From Arachis hypogaea (lineage: Eukaryota; Streptophyta; Magnoliopsida; Fabales; Fabaceae), in contig NC_092044.1 in NCBI RefSeq assembly GCF_003086295.3, positions 6,660,843 through 6,724,842 on the forward strand: DNA of 64,000 nucleotides, given 5' to 3'. A program made the translations under genes and the position numbers. Below the pieces are notes generated by a model. The model ran no database searches and was not told where the DNA came from. It saw nothing but the letters and a program-made list of their open reading frames with translations. Positions 25,531 through 38,188 of the stretch are shown piece by piece. Every line of letters begins with the position of its first letter. Position 1 is the stretch's first letter.

Positions 25531-25690
25531 GTTGGAGAGAGATGTTAATAGTTGAATTGAACACTAGTAATTAATGTGGTGTGTGTTTGCTTAATTTAAT
25601 TTTGGAAAGTTAATAAATTGGAGAAAAGATATTGATTGAATTGAACACCTAGTAATTAATGTATTTGCTTAATTTAATTTTGGAAAACTA
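25531..25690 (+). repeat. Tandem repeat of about 75-85 bp, two units
   Basis: Two successive units contain TTGAATTGAACAC, then AGTAATTAATG, then TTTGCTTAATTTAATTTTGG. The same unit is present left of the Mutator-like element at about 17.57-17.70 kb and, partly, at 29.13-29.17 kb. Confidence 0.8.
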
Positions 25691-26289
25691 GAATATAGTT
25701 GGTTTGTATTTGTATTTTTTATATTTTATAAAAACTAAAAAATAAAAATAAAAAATATTATAAATAAAAAATTAAAATATAAACCAAACTCATCACCTTT
25801 AAATTAACAATGTTGTATTGCACTATATATTAGTATTACTATGCATGATAGGAATTTTGTAACTAATATTTTTAGATATTAACCAAATTTTAGTGTAACA
25901 TTTAATTATTAGATTTTATGGTATTTTTTAAAATTTTAAAAACATTAAAAACAGAACAATTCGCAAAAAATATATTATACTTTTAATATTTAAAATATAT
26001 AATACGCAAGAGATGTATTGTATATATTAATATTAAATATAGAATATATAGAAAGCATATAATAATATATAGTGAGAAATTTTTTAAAATTTAAAAAATA
26101 TCATAAAATTTAATAATAAATTAGTCTATTAATAAAAATTAACATCTAAATCATTTAACAAATTAAGTCCAATTAAGTTGCTATAAATTAATTCACCTCC
26201 ACATGATACTATCTCTAATAAATTTTTGACTTAACGTGCGAATATATATAAATACAAGCTCTTCATTCTCTATGTTTTTTTCGTTCTTT

Positions 26290-27560
26290 GCATTCTCTTC
26301 ATTGTCGTCTTCTTCATCTCCACATTTTTTCTTATCTTTCTCTTTTATTATCGTCATCGTTACTACCACCATCTTTTATTTTCTTCTCCTCTTTTTTTCT
26401 CATTTGAATTTCTTCGATCTCTTCTTCCTCCTCCTGTTCCTCCTCCATCATCATTGTTATCATTGTCGTCATCTTCTTCTTATATGTATAACAAAAAGAA
26501 AGAAAAAAAGAAAGAAATAAGGAAAAAAAAAGAAGAAAAAATATAGCATTATTAAAGAAGATATTTTTGTGCTTTTATAGCAAAATTTTGGTGTAAAAAC
26601 TAAGAAACTTATGTGCTATTGTTAAGAAATTTCGGTGTATTTATATTTAGATAAATTCTGCATAATTCAAAACTCTTCCTCTTCCTCTTCCTTATCTTCT
26701 ATTGATTCTTCTTCTTCTTTTTCATCGTCATCTTTTTTTTATTTAATTTTTTTTCTTGTTTTACCTTCTCAAGTTTCTTCTTATTTTACTCTCTTAAAAA
26801 GAATAAAAATAAAAAAAATCAAACAAAAAAGAAGAAGAAACATAATGTTACAAAATTACTAGGAAAATGATAAATCTACATTCACTCACTAAAAGAAAGA
26901 AAGAAATAAGAAAAAATGCAGTATCAACGAAATATTTTTGTGCATTTGTAGCAAAATTTCAGTGTAAAAACTAAAAACTTTATGTGTTATTATTAAGAAA
27001 TTTCAATGTATTTTTATTCTGATAAGTTCTGTATAATTTAAAACTTTTCATTTTCTTCCTCCTCATCCTCTGTTGCTTCTTCTTCTTCTTTTTCATCATT
27101 ATCATTTTTTTTCTTATTCGTTTTTTTCTTCTTGTTTTACCTTTTCAAGTTTTTTCTTGTTTTACTCTCTTAACAAAAAAAAAAAAACACATAATGTTAG
27201 AAAATTATTAGGAAGAGAATAAACCTATATTCATTCAACTAAAAGAAAGAAAGAAAGAAAAAAAAGAGGAAAAAGAAGAAAATGCAGCATTAAAAAAGAT
27301 ATTTTTGTATTTTTATAGTAAAATTTAAGTATAAAAATTAAGAAATTTATGTGTTATTGTTAAAAAATTTTGATATATTTTTATTCTCATAAATTTTGTA
27401 TAATTCAAAATTATTTCTCTTTCTTCTTTTTATCTTCTGCTGCTTCTTCTTCATCATTTTCTTCTATCATTTTCTAATAATTCTTTTTGTTACATTCTCT
27501 TAAGAGGAATAAAATTAAAAAAAAGAAAAATTAATGTTACAAAATTATTAAAAAGAAAAA
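26290..27560 (+). repeat. Tandem array with period about 340-390 bp
   Basis: Three full units and partial ends. Landmarks recur in order: AGAAAGAAAGAAA (26.50, 26.89, 27.24 kb); GATATTTTTGTG (26.56, 26.93, 27.30); AAATTTYGGTGTA-type; TCTTCTTCTTCTTTTTCATC; and AATGTTACAAAATTA (26.84, 27.19, 27.53). Serine-rich open frames here are artefacts of the TCT/TTC tracts. Confidence 0.85.
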
Positions 27561-28195
27561 ATACAATAATAATAATAATAAAAGAATAACAATAAAAAAA
27601 TATGTAAAAAAATACAAAAAATGATATATTTATATTAATAAAGCACATATATGTATATATTACGTATAATAAAAATAATTTTTATTAAATTTAGACTAAT
27701 TTAATTAGAATTAGTTGCCAACAAAATTTAAATGCGTTAGCTAATATCTAAAAAAATATATGAAATTTTGTTCTCTATGTCACGGACAACTACATCTTTG
27801 GTGGGTGTTCACCTACTATTTTTTGGGTATGGAAATTCTCAACTTTTGTATTTATAAAATTAGAATAATCTATTAAAACTCTAATTAATGTTAAAAAATA
27901 AAAAAGAAGAAAAATGAAATGACCAAAAGGTCCTCGAGTAGAAATGTCTTACAAAAGTTCAACCAATAAAAAGTGTTGTGATGTGTCACCACTTACGTTT
28001 GTCATTCCATTTTAATACCTGTGAGACCTTTTTTAATATTTAATAATAAAAAAATTAATTAAAAATAATCAAAATTTATTTTATTTAATATTTATTAATT
28101 ATTATAATAATTAATAAATATTAAATATAATATTTTTATTTTTTTAATAAAAAAGTCTGTATAACGATTTTAATCAGCCCCAGTAAAGGGACACA
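27561..28195. other. Intergenic AT-rich
   Basis: Low-complexity AAT/AAAAT tracts. No gene or clear element seen. Confidence 0.4.
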
Positions 28196-28199
28196 AAAA

Positions 28200-29170
28200 A
28201 AGATTAATCCTATTAAATGGGTAGTTTTGAACATAGAAAAATTTAAAAAAATGAAAAACAAATTGTACTCTGACTTAGCTTGCAGAGAAAGTGTCACATA
28301 CACATAGGCAATTATTCTGGAATCATTTAAAAATTTTTGTATATTATTGTATGATAGGTTTGTTTTATATATATTTTTAATATATGAAATAATTAGATAT
28401 TATTAATTTAATATATAGTTAAAATTTGGCTAAAAATAAACTTTTAAAATATGTATTAAATATATTGTAGAATTATGTAAGTATATATGTTTCAAACTTC
28501 ATAGTCTCGTAATAATAGAAATGATGGGATAAATTAAGAGTTAATTATTTTTTATATGATGAAGAAAATGGTGTATTACGTTGGTATGAATTGAAATAGG
28601 TGTATTTCATAAGTATGATGCACAATACAAATTATTACTTAGGATTTACATAACAAAAGAAATCGTTATTCACAATTTCATAAATCACATTTTTTTTAAA
28701 TTAAAAAATTAAAATCGTGACTCATAATTTTTTATTTTTTTGTCTTATTTAAAATTATAATTCACAATTTATGTTAATTTTATTTAATTTTTTTGTCTTA
28801 TTTAAAATCGTTACTCACTATTTCTTTTTATTCCATATCATTGCATTACACCAAAATATCATAATATTAATGAAAAATACCAATAATAATCCAATATAAA
28901 AAAAATAGCCTTAGTTAGGATTCAATTTTAATATAATATTTTATATTCAAATAAAATATTTAGAGATATTTATTTGAGTATGTGAAAATGTTATGATGTA
29001 CGCGGAGATGTGAAATAAAGACAATTAGTCAAATTTATAAGCTTATTAGAAAATAAAGAATTAAAATGAAGACTTTCAGTTTAGTTCATTATGGCCTTTT
29101 CTTTCACAATTAAAGTGATGGAGAAAGATGGTGATTGAATTGAACACTCGTAATCTGTGCGTGTGTTTTT
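28200..29170 (+). repeat. Duplicated flank, copy 2
   Basis: The start (AATCCTATTAAATGGG to GACTTAGCTTGCAGAG) matches 16.73-16.82 kb. The end (GTACGCGGAGATGTGAAATA, AATAAAGAATTAAAATGAAG) matches 17.39-17.60 kb in the same orientation. The middle differs. Confidence 0.75.
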
Positions 29171-29599
29171 GCTACAATTATTACGCGTCATAGGAATTTT
29201 GTTCTATTAGTCAAGACAAGTACATCTATTGTATTTATTAATTTATTTTAAACAGAGCAAGTACAATGAATTTAAAAATAATATATATTATAATAATAAG
29301 TTTAGAGCAAGTATTTTATACATAGCAAGTATATCTATTGTATTTTATTTATTTATTTTTAAATATATATTATTGAAATAATTTTAAAAATAATATATAT
29401 TATTATTTATTAAAATAAAAATATTTTAAATATTTTATATAATTAAAAAATATTAAAAATAGTTAAAAATTATTTTATATTTTAATATTTGTCGTATTTT
29501 CTTGTCTTATAAGATTTTAAAATTTGTATATCCGCGTTTCCTGTATTGTGTCCGTGTCTGTATTCATGCATTATAGGTCAAATTAATCTTTAAAAGATG

Positions 29600-30030
29600 A
29601 ATTATTTGTCAAATTTATTTTTGAAAAAATTTACTCATCAAATTGGTCTTTTAAAATTACAAATTAATTATTTTTGTTCTTTCGTCGTTTCATTAACAAT
29701 TTTTCGTCAATAATCTAATATGATCAATTAGATACTAACAAAATTATAAAAATCTATCATTTTTGTTTCTTTCTCTAATCATATAAATCTTAGTCTTAAT
29801 ATAATCTAACGACTAAATTAATAAATTTTTATAAATATATTTATTTAATATATAATTAGACATTATAAATATTATGTATGTTAACAGTTAACATTTTATA
29901 TCATTAATTATTGGCGAAAATTATTAATAAAGTAATAAAAGAATAAAATTGATTAAATTATAATATTTAAAAGATTAATTTAATTAATAAAATATTTTAA
30001 AAACAAATTTAAAGATCAAACTATCTTTTT
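29600..30030. mobile_element. MITE-like element with long AT-rich inverted ends
   Basis: The left arm (TCAAATTTATTTTTGAAAAA, then AATTGGTCTTTTAAAATTA) is matched in inverted orientation by the right arm (AGATTAATTTAATTAATAAA, then TTTAAAAACAAATTTAAAGATC). Arms are about 150 bp. Boundaries and superfamily are uncertain. Confidence 0.5.
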
Positions 30031-30119
30031 ATACTAATTTTACTATTAATCTTGTTAAATTATTATTATTCTTAAAAAAATTACAATTCTGGAAATGAAT
30101 TTTTCAATTCATATAAAAG

Positions 30120-30650
30120 GAATAAAGTATCGTTTTGTTCCCAATGTTTGGGGTAAATCCTATTTGTGTCCCTAACGTTTAAATCGTCCTATTTGTATCC
30201 CTAATGTTTATAAAAGTGATTCAATGTTATCCTGCTGTCAATTACACATCATAAACGCTTTAGTTTGAGTTTTAAAATTCTCTTCTTGAAGTTAGAATAC
30301 AAATCTTTTGGATAGAATCGATAATCCACTCCGAAAAATAGCTTATCAAAAGTTGAAACTAATTCCTACAACATTTACATTATTCACTTTTCTAGGGACA
30401 TAATTGAATCTAAACACAAATAGTGGGTATAATATTAAAATTGAACACATCCAAGTGAAACCTAATTGAGAATGAATACATCTAAGTGAGAATAATTGAA
30501 AAATATAATTTGATTTATTAGTATAATTGATAGTAGGATAACATTGAATCACTTTTATAAACGTTAGGGATACAAATAGAACGATTTAAACGTTAAGGAC
30601 ACAAATATGAGTTACCTCAAACGTTGGGGACAAAAACGATATTTTACTCT
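30120..30650. mobile_element. MITE, Mutator-like, copy 2, with 9-bp target duplication
   Basis: Same family as 8946-9475: ends GAATAAAGTATCGTTTTG and inverted GAGTAAAATATCGTTTTTGT. It is flanked by ATATAAAAG at 30111-30119 and again at 30651-30659. The minus-strand frame 30346-30552 is homologous to 9172-9378 in the other copy, but looks like a shared non-coding interior. Confidence 0.9.
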
Positions 30651-30704
30651 ATATAAAAGTATCGATGTGTTTATTATTTAGTCTGTCACCTCATCTTTAT
30701 AAAG

Positions 30705-32662
30705 CACTACAACAATTCCGACAGATAGCAGTGAAAATTTTGTGGCGGTTTTATAAAACCACTGCAAAACGGCAACCTGCGGTACATATAGCGACGGTTA
30801 TTAGTTGGGCTGCAATCCGATGATACATATAGCGGTGGTTCCAGTTTTTTTCGAACCGCCGTTATATGTACTGTCGGATGAGTTATTGTTTTATATTTTG
30901 TGGCGGTTTTATTTAAACCATCGCAAAATGTGTATTACCACATATTGCAATGTTTTATTTAGTAATAACCATTTGGGTATAATCTAATTAAGTAAACACT
31001 ACTATCTTAATCTACATATGTTTAAATCATTGTTACTTAAACTCGTAATACTTTTTCTACATTCGTTTTACGTAAAAAAAAATTCACAAGTTAAATAAGT
31101 TATATATGTTAACTTATGTGAATAAATTTACCAAGAAGATTTTCTTATTTACTTTATTGGCATTTAAATTTGCATTCAAACATAGATGTAAAAGAAGAAA
31201 ATAAAATCATACTCTGAACTAATTAAAAATCAAACATTTTTTTAAAAATAATAATTATAAATATTTTCTATAAAATATAAAAAATAATAATTAAAAATAT
31301 TTTATACAAGTCATTAAAAATTTAAAACTTTATAATTTTACCAAAACTATAATTTTAAATTTAAATTTTTTTATTTTAATGATTTGTTGAGCATTTATTA
31401 AAATAAAAAATTTAAATTTTTTTTAAATAAGAATCTTAATTTGTATTCTTAGATATAAGAATTCATAATAACTAAATTCAAAATTAATTAATGTTTTATC
31501 AAAATTAAATACTAAATAGAATAAAAATATTTTTATATGAAAACTAATCCATCATCTGCATATTATTATAGTTAATAGATTTAATAATACTAACTGCCCA
31601 ATAAAATATAATGTTTTTGGCAAATATTCCACTAATTCTAAATATTAAAGACTAAATTCTAAATTTTAATAAATATTTTTAGAAAATATTTAATTTTTAA
31701 TAATTTATAAAAAACTATTTATTATTATTATTTTTTATTTATGATTGAATGTATTTTTTATTGAATTCATTATAAATATTATTAAATGTACTATTTATTG
31801 TACTCTTTATATACGCTTGGATCATATATAAATAAATGTAAATTAATTCGATCTACTATGGTAAAAAATTAATTTAAAATTGACCCATTCGAATTACTAG
31901 GGACGTCCTAGCATGCATAATTCGAATCACCCTGATTCGAACTACCCTAATTAAGACTATATGCAAGTATAATTTAAATTGGACAAATTCGAATTATTAA
32001 CATTACTACTAATTTGAATAGGACTAATTTGAATTAGTGTTGCTTTGTCTAATTCGAATGAAACTGATTTGAATTATATAAGAATGTGCTTTTGGGAGAT
32101 CTTGGTAATATTTTCAATTTGATAGAATTGTGTAATTTGGTCTTTCATTTGATTTAATTGTGCATTTTACCCAACATATAAGGGGCCTATAATAACTATG
32201 ATTAGATATAAAATATACAATTAAAAAATTGTGTGGCAATCAAATGTGTTCATATAATATATATAATTATTAGCGCTATATACATCGAAGAGACATTTGG
32301 CTTGGTAGTAACATGACATTGTTAAAACTTTTCCTTCTTCTAGGTTCCATGTTGTGAGTCTATTGGCGGAAGCGTGGGTTTAACGATTGAGTCGGTTGGA
32401 TCGATTCTAATAACTATGAACGGAAATACTAAAATTTGGAGGCGGTTCTAAACCGCCGCAAAACAAATGTTGTTTTCCTTCATTTGGTATTTAGTGGCAG
32501 TTCTAAACCGTCACAAAATTGATAGACGTTTAGCAGCGGTTATTCCAGCAATTAGCTAAAACCATCGCTAACCATTTATCCGTAACCTATCTTTCAGAGT
32601 TTAGTTTAACTGCTGTAATATGACTGCATAACCGCCGCTATCTGCTGGAATATGTTAACCCT
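30705..32662. mobile_element. CACTA-like non-autonomous element
   Basis: The left end is CACTACAACAATTCCGACAG followed by ATAGCAGTG. The inverted right end reads CATATTCCAGCAGATAGCGG. Subterminal blocks at both ends repeat TTTTGTGGCGGTTT and its complement AAACCGCCGCAAAA (30.74-30.93 and 32.43-32.64 kb), as in CACTA elements. The terminal right CACTA is decayed (TGTTAACCCT) and no 3-bp target duplication is evident. There is no transposase. The ATTCGAAT-rich stretch inside it (31.88-32.08 kb) may be a separate inserted fragment. Confidence 0.65.
31880..32080. repeat. ATTCGAAT-type motif cluster
   Basis: Eight copies of ATTCGAAT or its decayed ATTTGAAT form within 200 bp, for example at 31888, 31918 and 31936. 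Probably a subterminal region of another element. Confidence 0.5.
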
Positions 32663-33409
32663 TTAGATTAATTTATTCAAAAAAACTTTAAATATTTGTC
32701 AATTGAATAATATTCAAACGTGTGTGGCTGCGGTTTTTTATTTTTTATTTATGTCTAAAGTGATCTATAAAATAAGCAAGTAAATTTTTTTGGCACAATA
32801 ATGTATAAACTATTATTTGATATATTAGGAGGGTATATGTGAAATTGTGCTAATGAAAATTTCTTTGTTTTATTAATAGAAAAGTAGATAAACAAATTGA
32901 TTTGCATACTATACTTGGTTTTTATCCTAGTTGATGGCTTGTACTTAAAAATTCCAAAACATGCATTAAGTATTTAATAATATAATATAAATAAAAGAAT
33001 ATATATATATATGTATATATATAAGGATAATATTAGACAATCAATATAATTTATTATTTTTGTATTTAAAAGTACTAGCTAAAAAATAATAATAAATTAA
33101 TAAACTAAAAATATTAAACTGTTAACTAAAAATACTGATTAATATAAATTAAAATTGTTAACTTGGACCCTTGAATTTTTTTAAGTATGTAAAATGATAG
33201 CTCAATATATGAAGATATGAATCAGACAATAAAATCCAAACACTGCATGAAACATCAAACATTGTGTTTCCGTGGACCAACGCATGCTGTGCAATCCTTT
33301 TCATATTTCTAAATTCTAACGTATTGAATAGGATGTGATTTTGTGGAAAGTCATGAAAGTTGAAAAGAACAAGTCTAAATCCTTCCAATATGTTTTTTTA
33401 AGGTAAAAT

Positions 33410-33810
33410 AAAAGCCGAAAATTTTTTCAGTCTCAGATCTTTTTTTCATACAAAATAATCTTTAAAATTTAATTTGATTTAAAATCGTCCTTATTTTAAA
33501 GACTAAAATTATACAAAAATGACGACAAAAGAGAAGACAGAGGTTGATTGTGGATAACTTCTTCTTGTTCTCTTTTCTCTTTTCTTCCCTTTTCTCTTTG
33601 CAATAGTAAAAACATTCTTTTTCTCGTAAATTTTTTTATAATTTTTTTATTATGAGTAATTTGGTCTAAAATTTTAATATTTAAATAAAAAGAACGATTT
33701 TAAAATTTAATTTTAAACCTTAGAAATAATTTTGTATGCAAAAAAATATTTAAAAACAAAATTTTTTTTTAACTTATATCTTAGAGACTAAAATCATACT
33801 TAACCATTTT
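33410..33810. mobile_element. MITE-like inverted-repeat element
   Basis: CATACAAAATAATCTTTAAA and AAAATCGTCCTTATTTTAAA near the left match, inverted, CATACAAAATTATTTCTAAG and AAAATCGTTCTTTTTATTTA near the right. The ends are not resolved. Confidence 0.55.
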
Positions 33811-35718
33811 TCTAATAATAGTTTCTTTTGTTTTAACAATTTAATTTCTAACTAATTTTTTTATTTTATTTGGCCGTATATGTTGCTCTTAAGTTTTGTT
33901 GTACTTAAACATTTTTGTTTAACAAAAGCAATTAAAAAAGATGCAGTCCTTCTTCTTAAGGAATAAATTGAGTTATATTCTTACATCGATCAATAGCTAG
34001 AGTTTGATATAATCTATATTGAAAGAATTGAAATAGATTGATTTGAATTTCGGTCTCTCACTCTCTTTAGTTATATATTCTTTATGAATTCTCAAATAAC
34101 TAATTTATTAGTAATTTATAGTATCTATAATCTATAGTAGATCACATTATTTTGAATTTTTATATTATATAGAAAATAATTAATAAAAATGAGGCTTGAA
34201 TCTGGATGGATACAGTATTTCTGCCAAAATGTTAATAGTAATTGTGGTGACAGGGTCTTTTCTATAATATAACTTATATTTTTTTTGTTTTTAATAAAAT
34301 AAAGGCATAAATATATTAATTAAATATATTTAAAAAACATAAAAAAAGCATCCAAATTAAAAAATCATAAATATATTTTCTAACTTTAAAATGAAGAAAC
34401 AAAGTATCTTTTATAATATTTTATAACCTTGACAAGTTAATAATTAATCTATCATAAATTAGAATTCTACTTAAAAAATTATTTTTAAGCCAATGAAAAA
34501 TTGTATATCTAGAATAAGATTCGAGTGAGTTAACTAATCCAAATTGGTTTAAACGAAAAAACAAAGTTGATAATAAGGAAATAAAATGAAGGAGAATCAC
34601 GTTTGAAGAGTATATACTTCATCATATCCAAAAATCTAATTTAAAAAGAGATATTAACATTGTGTTCATACAAAGGTAGAAATTTATTTAATTTTCTGTC
34701 TCTGTTTTTGTAGTATCTACGCCGTTTGAAATAAGTTGTTGAAGTTCAACGCGGTTCATGGTTATGGTCCTCATGAGACTGTTGAAAGAAGAAGAACATG
34801 TTTTTCCATTAAGAAACAAATAAAGAAGAATGAAACAAGTACCCTAAACAAAAGGTAAAACCGTTCAACTGCGACAACGACCTTGACTCTGTTGTGTCTT
34901 GTGTGCACTACTGCGAACACAACACACACCGTCCCCTGTGAAATGTGAATAATATTTTTGTTGTTTTTCCATGAATCCCCTCTCTGTCTCTAGCTACTCT
35001 CTCGTGAATCATCATTTTTACTATTTAATTATTTAATAATGTTTACAAAATAAAAAAATAAGCTAAAACAGTCCAAACTTATTTTATTTAACTCTTATTA
35101 ATTATCGTTATATTTTAATATATTACGTTTTACATGCAATTATATCCATTCTTTTGAATCATTATTTATACGGTCAACATGAAAAGTAGTTATTTTTAGT
35201 ACATCAAAATTAAATTTATACTAATAAAACAAATTTTAGTTGTTTTTATTGTCCCCTAATATTGAAGCAACTATCAACTCTCAAGTGGGAAATTTATACA
35301 TTGTTGTGACAAACTATGTAAGTGACATGATTGTTTACACATAGTGCTTTTTGTCCAGCATTATTGATACCTCTAAGAAGTTTTAACTTTTAACTTAAGT
35401 GCAAAATAATTTAATCATCATTATAGATCAAAGTGAGTAGGGAAGGGAATATACCAAGTAGAATTTTAACAATTTTATTGGTTAATAATATAAAAATGGC
35501 AAAGAATAATTCTTTTCAATGTAAAATATTTTAGTCATTATTGCTGAAAATGAATATCCTAAAAATATTTTTTTTAACAAAAAAATTGTTCTTACAATAT
35601 TATTATAAAAAGAGAAAATACTATTTCCATCTTCCTTTCCATCCTAATTTTTAAAATTTTTTCTTCAAACTCATTAAAAGAATTGTGTTAACTTCAGAGT
35701 TAACCCCCTTTTTTTATC

Positions 35719-35751
<33 letters not shown>
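35719..35751 (+). repeat. (AAT)n microsatellite
   Basis: About 11 units of AAT/ATA. Confidence 0.9.
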
Positions 35752-35752
<1 letters not shown>

Positions 35753-36875
35753 TCTTTCAATTTTTTATCAAATATAATTTCTCAACATAGTTTATACACT
35801 TCTTTAGTAGGACAAAAAATATATACGAAAAGAATGTTAAATAATAAAAATCCACATTGTACTGTTTGGATCAATAAAAAATGCAAGGAAGGAAAATGCA
35901 AAGAGAAAAAATAGATGAAAAATTTTATTTTCTATTGATTGGATGACAATGAAAATTAGAAGGAAAGGAAAAAAAAGTGGCGTGGAACCACTCTCAAGTT
36001 TTCTTCTCACTCTTGCGATGAAAATGGATGATAATACACAAAGTGAAAGTCAAATTATTAATTTATCTATGATGTTAAAAAAAACAAAAGAAAAATGAAA
36101 AATTTTCATGTAATTTTATTTGGTTATGATTTTCTTTCTCTTCTTTTAGTCTCTTACTATTATTTATTTATTTTTTTGGATTGTGTGTTCTTGGTTTGTT
36201 AAGAGATTTTTCATTAGGTTAATAATTAGGTATTACATCTTATTTAAGAATTTGTTATTGATTAATAAATGATTTTTAAGCATCTTAGCTATTAATTTCT
36301 GGTGATTTCAATTTCAAGAAAAAATAAAAAAAATTTAAATTTTTTAACTCAAAAACACATCATTTTTGACTAATTAAAAATATAAAAATGTTTCTTACCT
36401 TTTAAAATATAAAACGTTTAAATTTTTCTGTCGAAAATATATAAGAATAAATAGATTCTCCAAAAAGAATTAAATGTCTCTCATTCTAAAATTTTTATAT
36501 TTTTAATTAATAAAAAATTATTTATTTTTAAAATAAAAAATTAATGACCTATTTATTATTTTCTTGTTAATTTCTAAGTGAGCTCCGTCGGAGGATTCGT
36601 TTTGCACATGGGCTATTTTCCATTCACTTTTAAAACCAAAATAGTAAGACACCTTAAGAAAAGTACTGCTTCAGTTGAGAGCGGCTTAATAATTCATATT
36701 GGGCCTTACAAAAAAGCCCAAGATACAAGGTCCAATTCAGAGGTGGAAGGTCCATTTAAGCCCAGTTGGCTAAAAGCTACCGCTCCAGATGTAAAAGGAA
36801 AGAATAACAAATGCAAAAGTACATCGCCCTTTTCTTTCAACCAATCGTATCGTCGTAACTTAGCTTGTCGCTTCA

Positions 36876-38188
36876 ATGGCAGAACCACATGACTCTCATT
36901 CAGGTAACCATCACCAAAACCTTCTTCCTTGCTTTTCGTTCCTTGCAATCAAAATTTCTGCATGCTATAATCATTCATACTGCTTTTTCCATCTATGGTT
37001 AAATATTCGTCCATAATCATTTTTGCCTTTTTGTTTTTTGATCTGTTTCAAGTTCTTGGTGAATTTCATTTCGTAAATGATCCTTTCTTTATTTGTGAGG
37101 GGGAATGTGTGGAGATTATTTGATTTTGATTTTTTTTTATTTTTTACGTTTTTCATTTTTTTCAGTAACATGATGTAATAGTTATTATTGCCTAATTGAT
37201 TCTAGTTTTTCTTGTTATACATTTGCAGCATGTCTGGAATAGATTAATTCTCGGATATAATTGAAAAAAAATTTATTGAATTATAGGAAGGTTTAGATTA
37301 TAGGCTGTTCTAAATTCAGAATAAACTTATTCAAACAAGGATTGAAGTACCAAAATGACCTTATGTTGCTGAAAAACCAGAGAAGAACAAAAAACAGATG
37401 TCCAGTTTATTCAAAAAATTTGATTCGTTCAACAAATCTACTTAAAAAGTAGGTAATATTGATGGTGACATGATTCTTGTCTAGGTGATTTTCTTTTAAG
37501 TGTTTGTATCTTTGTTCTTCTGTAGATAATATTGCTATCTACATGATATTTTTGTGGGTAATTTTGGTATCTTTTTCATTCTTTAAACAAGCGATTGTTG
37601 CACATGTACAAATTTAATAAGCTGGCTACTCACATAAAGATGACATAATTTGAAGATGATCTGACCATTACGTCTTAGCTATCATTTTCATATGAAGATG
37701 TTTTTATGTGAGTAGAAATCATTTAGTAACTTGTGTCTAGGCACAACAATTAACAACCACAAAGTAAGTAGGTCTCACCATTATGGCACTCACTTGTTTC
37801 TTAGTTCCATTAACTTTTATGCGAAATTGTGAATGTTTTTAAGTTTTCGTCTGCCTAAGATTTTTTTGAATCTTAAATACACCAATTAACTGGTTCTTGT
37901 AAGACCAATTAATTGATTCCTTTTTGAATCTTGAAAGAAAAAGATGTCAAATCACCAAACATCTTTGAGCGAGCGAAGGAGGAGATACAGGCGGTTTTCC
38001 ATCACGACAAGATGCCTACCCATGACAAAGAAACTCATGGGAGAAACGATGACATTGACGAGGAAACAGATACTAGTGAGGTCAAAGCCCCGGGCGTTCT
38101 TGAACGGGTGAAGGAGGAGATTGAAGCTGTAGTTGAGGCCTTGCATCCAAATAAAGACTCTCAGGATCATGATTCATCATCAAAGTGA
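36876..38188 (+). CDS. Small hydrophilic protein with duplicated VK-P-ERxKEEI motif
   Basis: Exon 1 is 36876-36903 (ATG, MAEPHDSHS). An intron of 1034 bp (GT 904-905, AG 936-937) precedes exon 2 at 37938-38188, giving 92 aa ending in TGA. The protein is rich in E, K, D and H and has no signal peptide, membrane segment or cysteine. It repeats one unit: VKSPNIFERAKEEIQAVFHH (about residues 13-32) and VKAPGVLERVKEEIEAVVEA. The units are joined by an acidic histidine-containing linker. Each unit could form an amphipathic helix. I recall similar short unnamed plant proteins with this duplicated motif, but no biochemical role. Good splice sites, codon-like sequence and two paralogous units support a real gene. 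Confidence 0.85.

Larger units (their letters stand above)
32663..36575. other. Gene-poor region
   Basis: AT-rich. It contains a probable inverted-repeat element (33.41-33.81 kb), AT dinucleotide tracts near 33.0 kb, an (AAT)n run near 35.72 kb and a less AT-rich patch at 34.70-35.0 kb. I find no spliced gene. Confidence 0.4.

Noticed and set aside
26236..26862. Ser/Phe-rich frames (+)
   Set aside because: Products of TCT/TTC low-complexity tracts within the tandem array.
26290..27560. Array considered as a CRISPR
   Set aside because: Units are hundreds of bases long without short identical repeats and unique spacers, and the DNA is plant nuclear.
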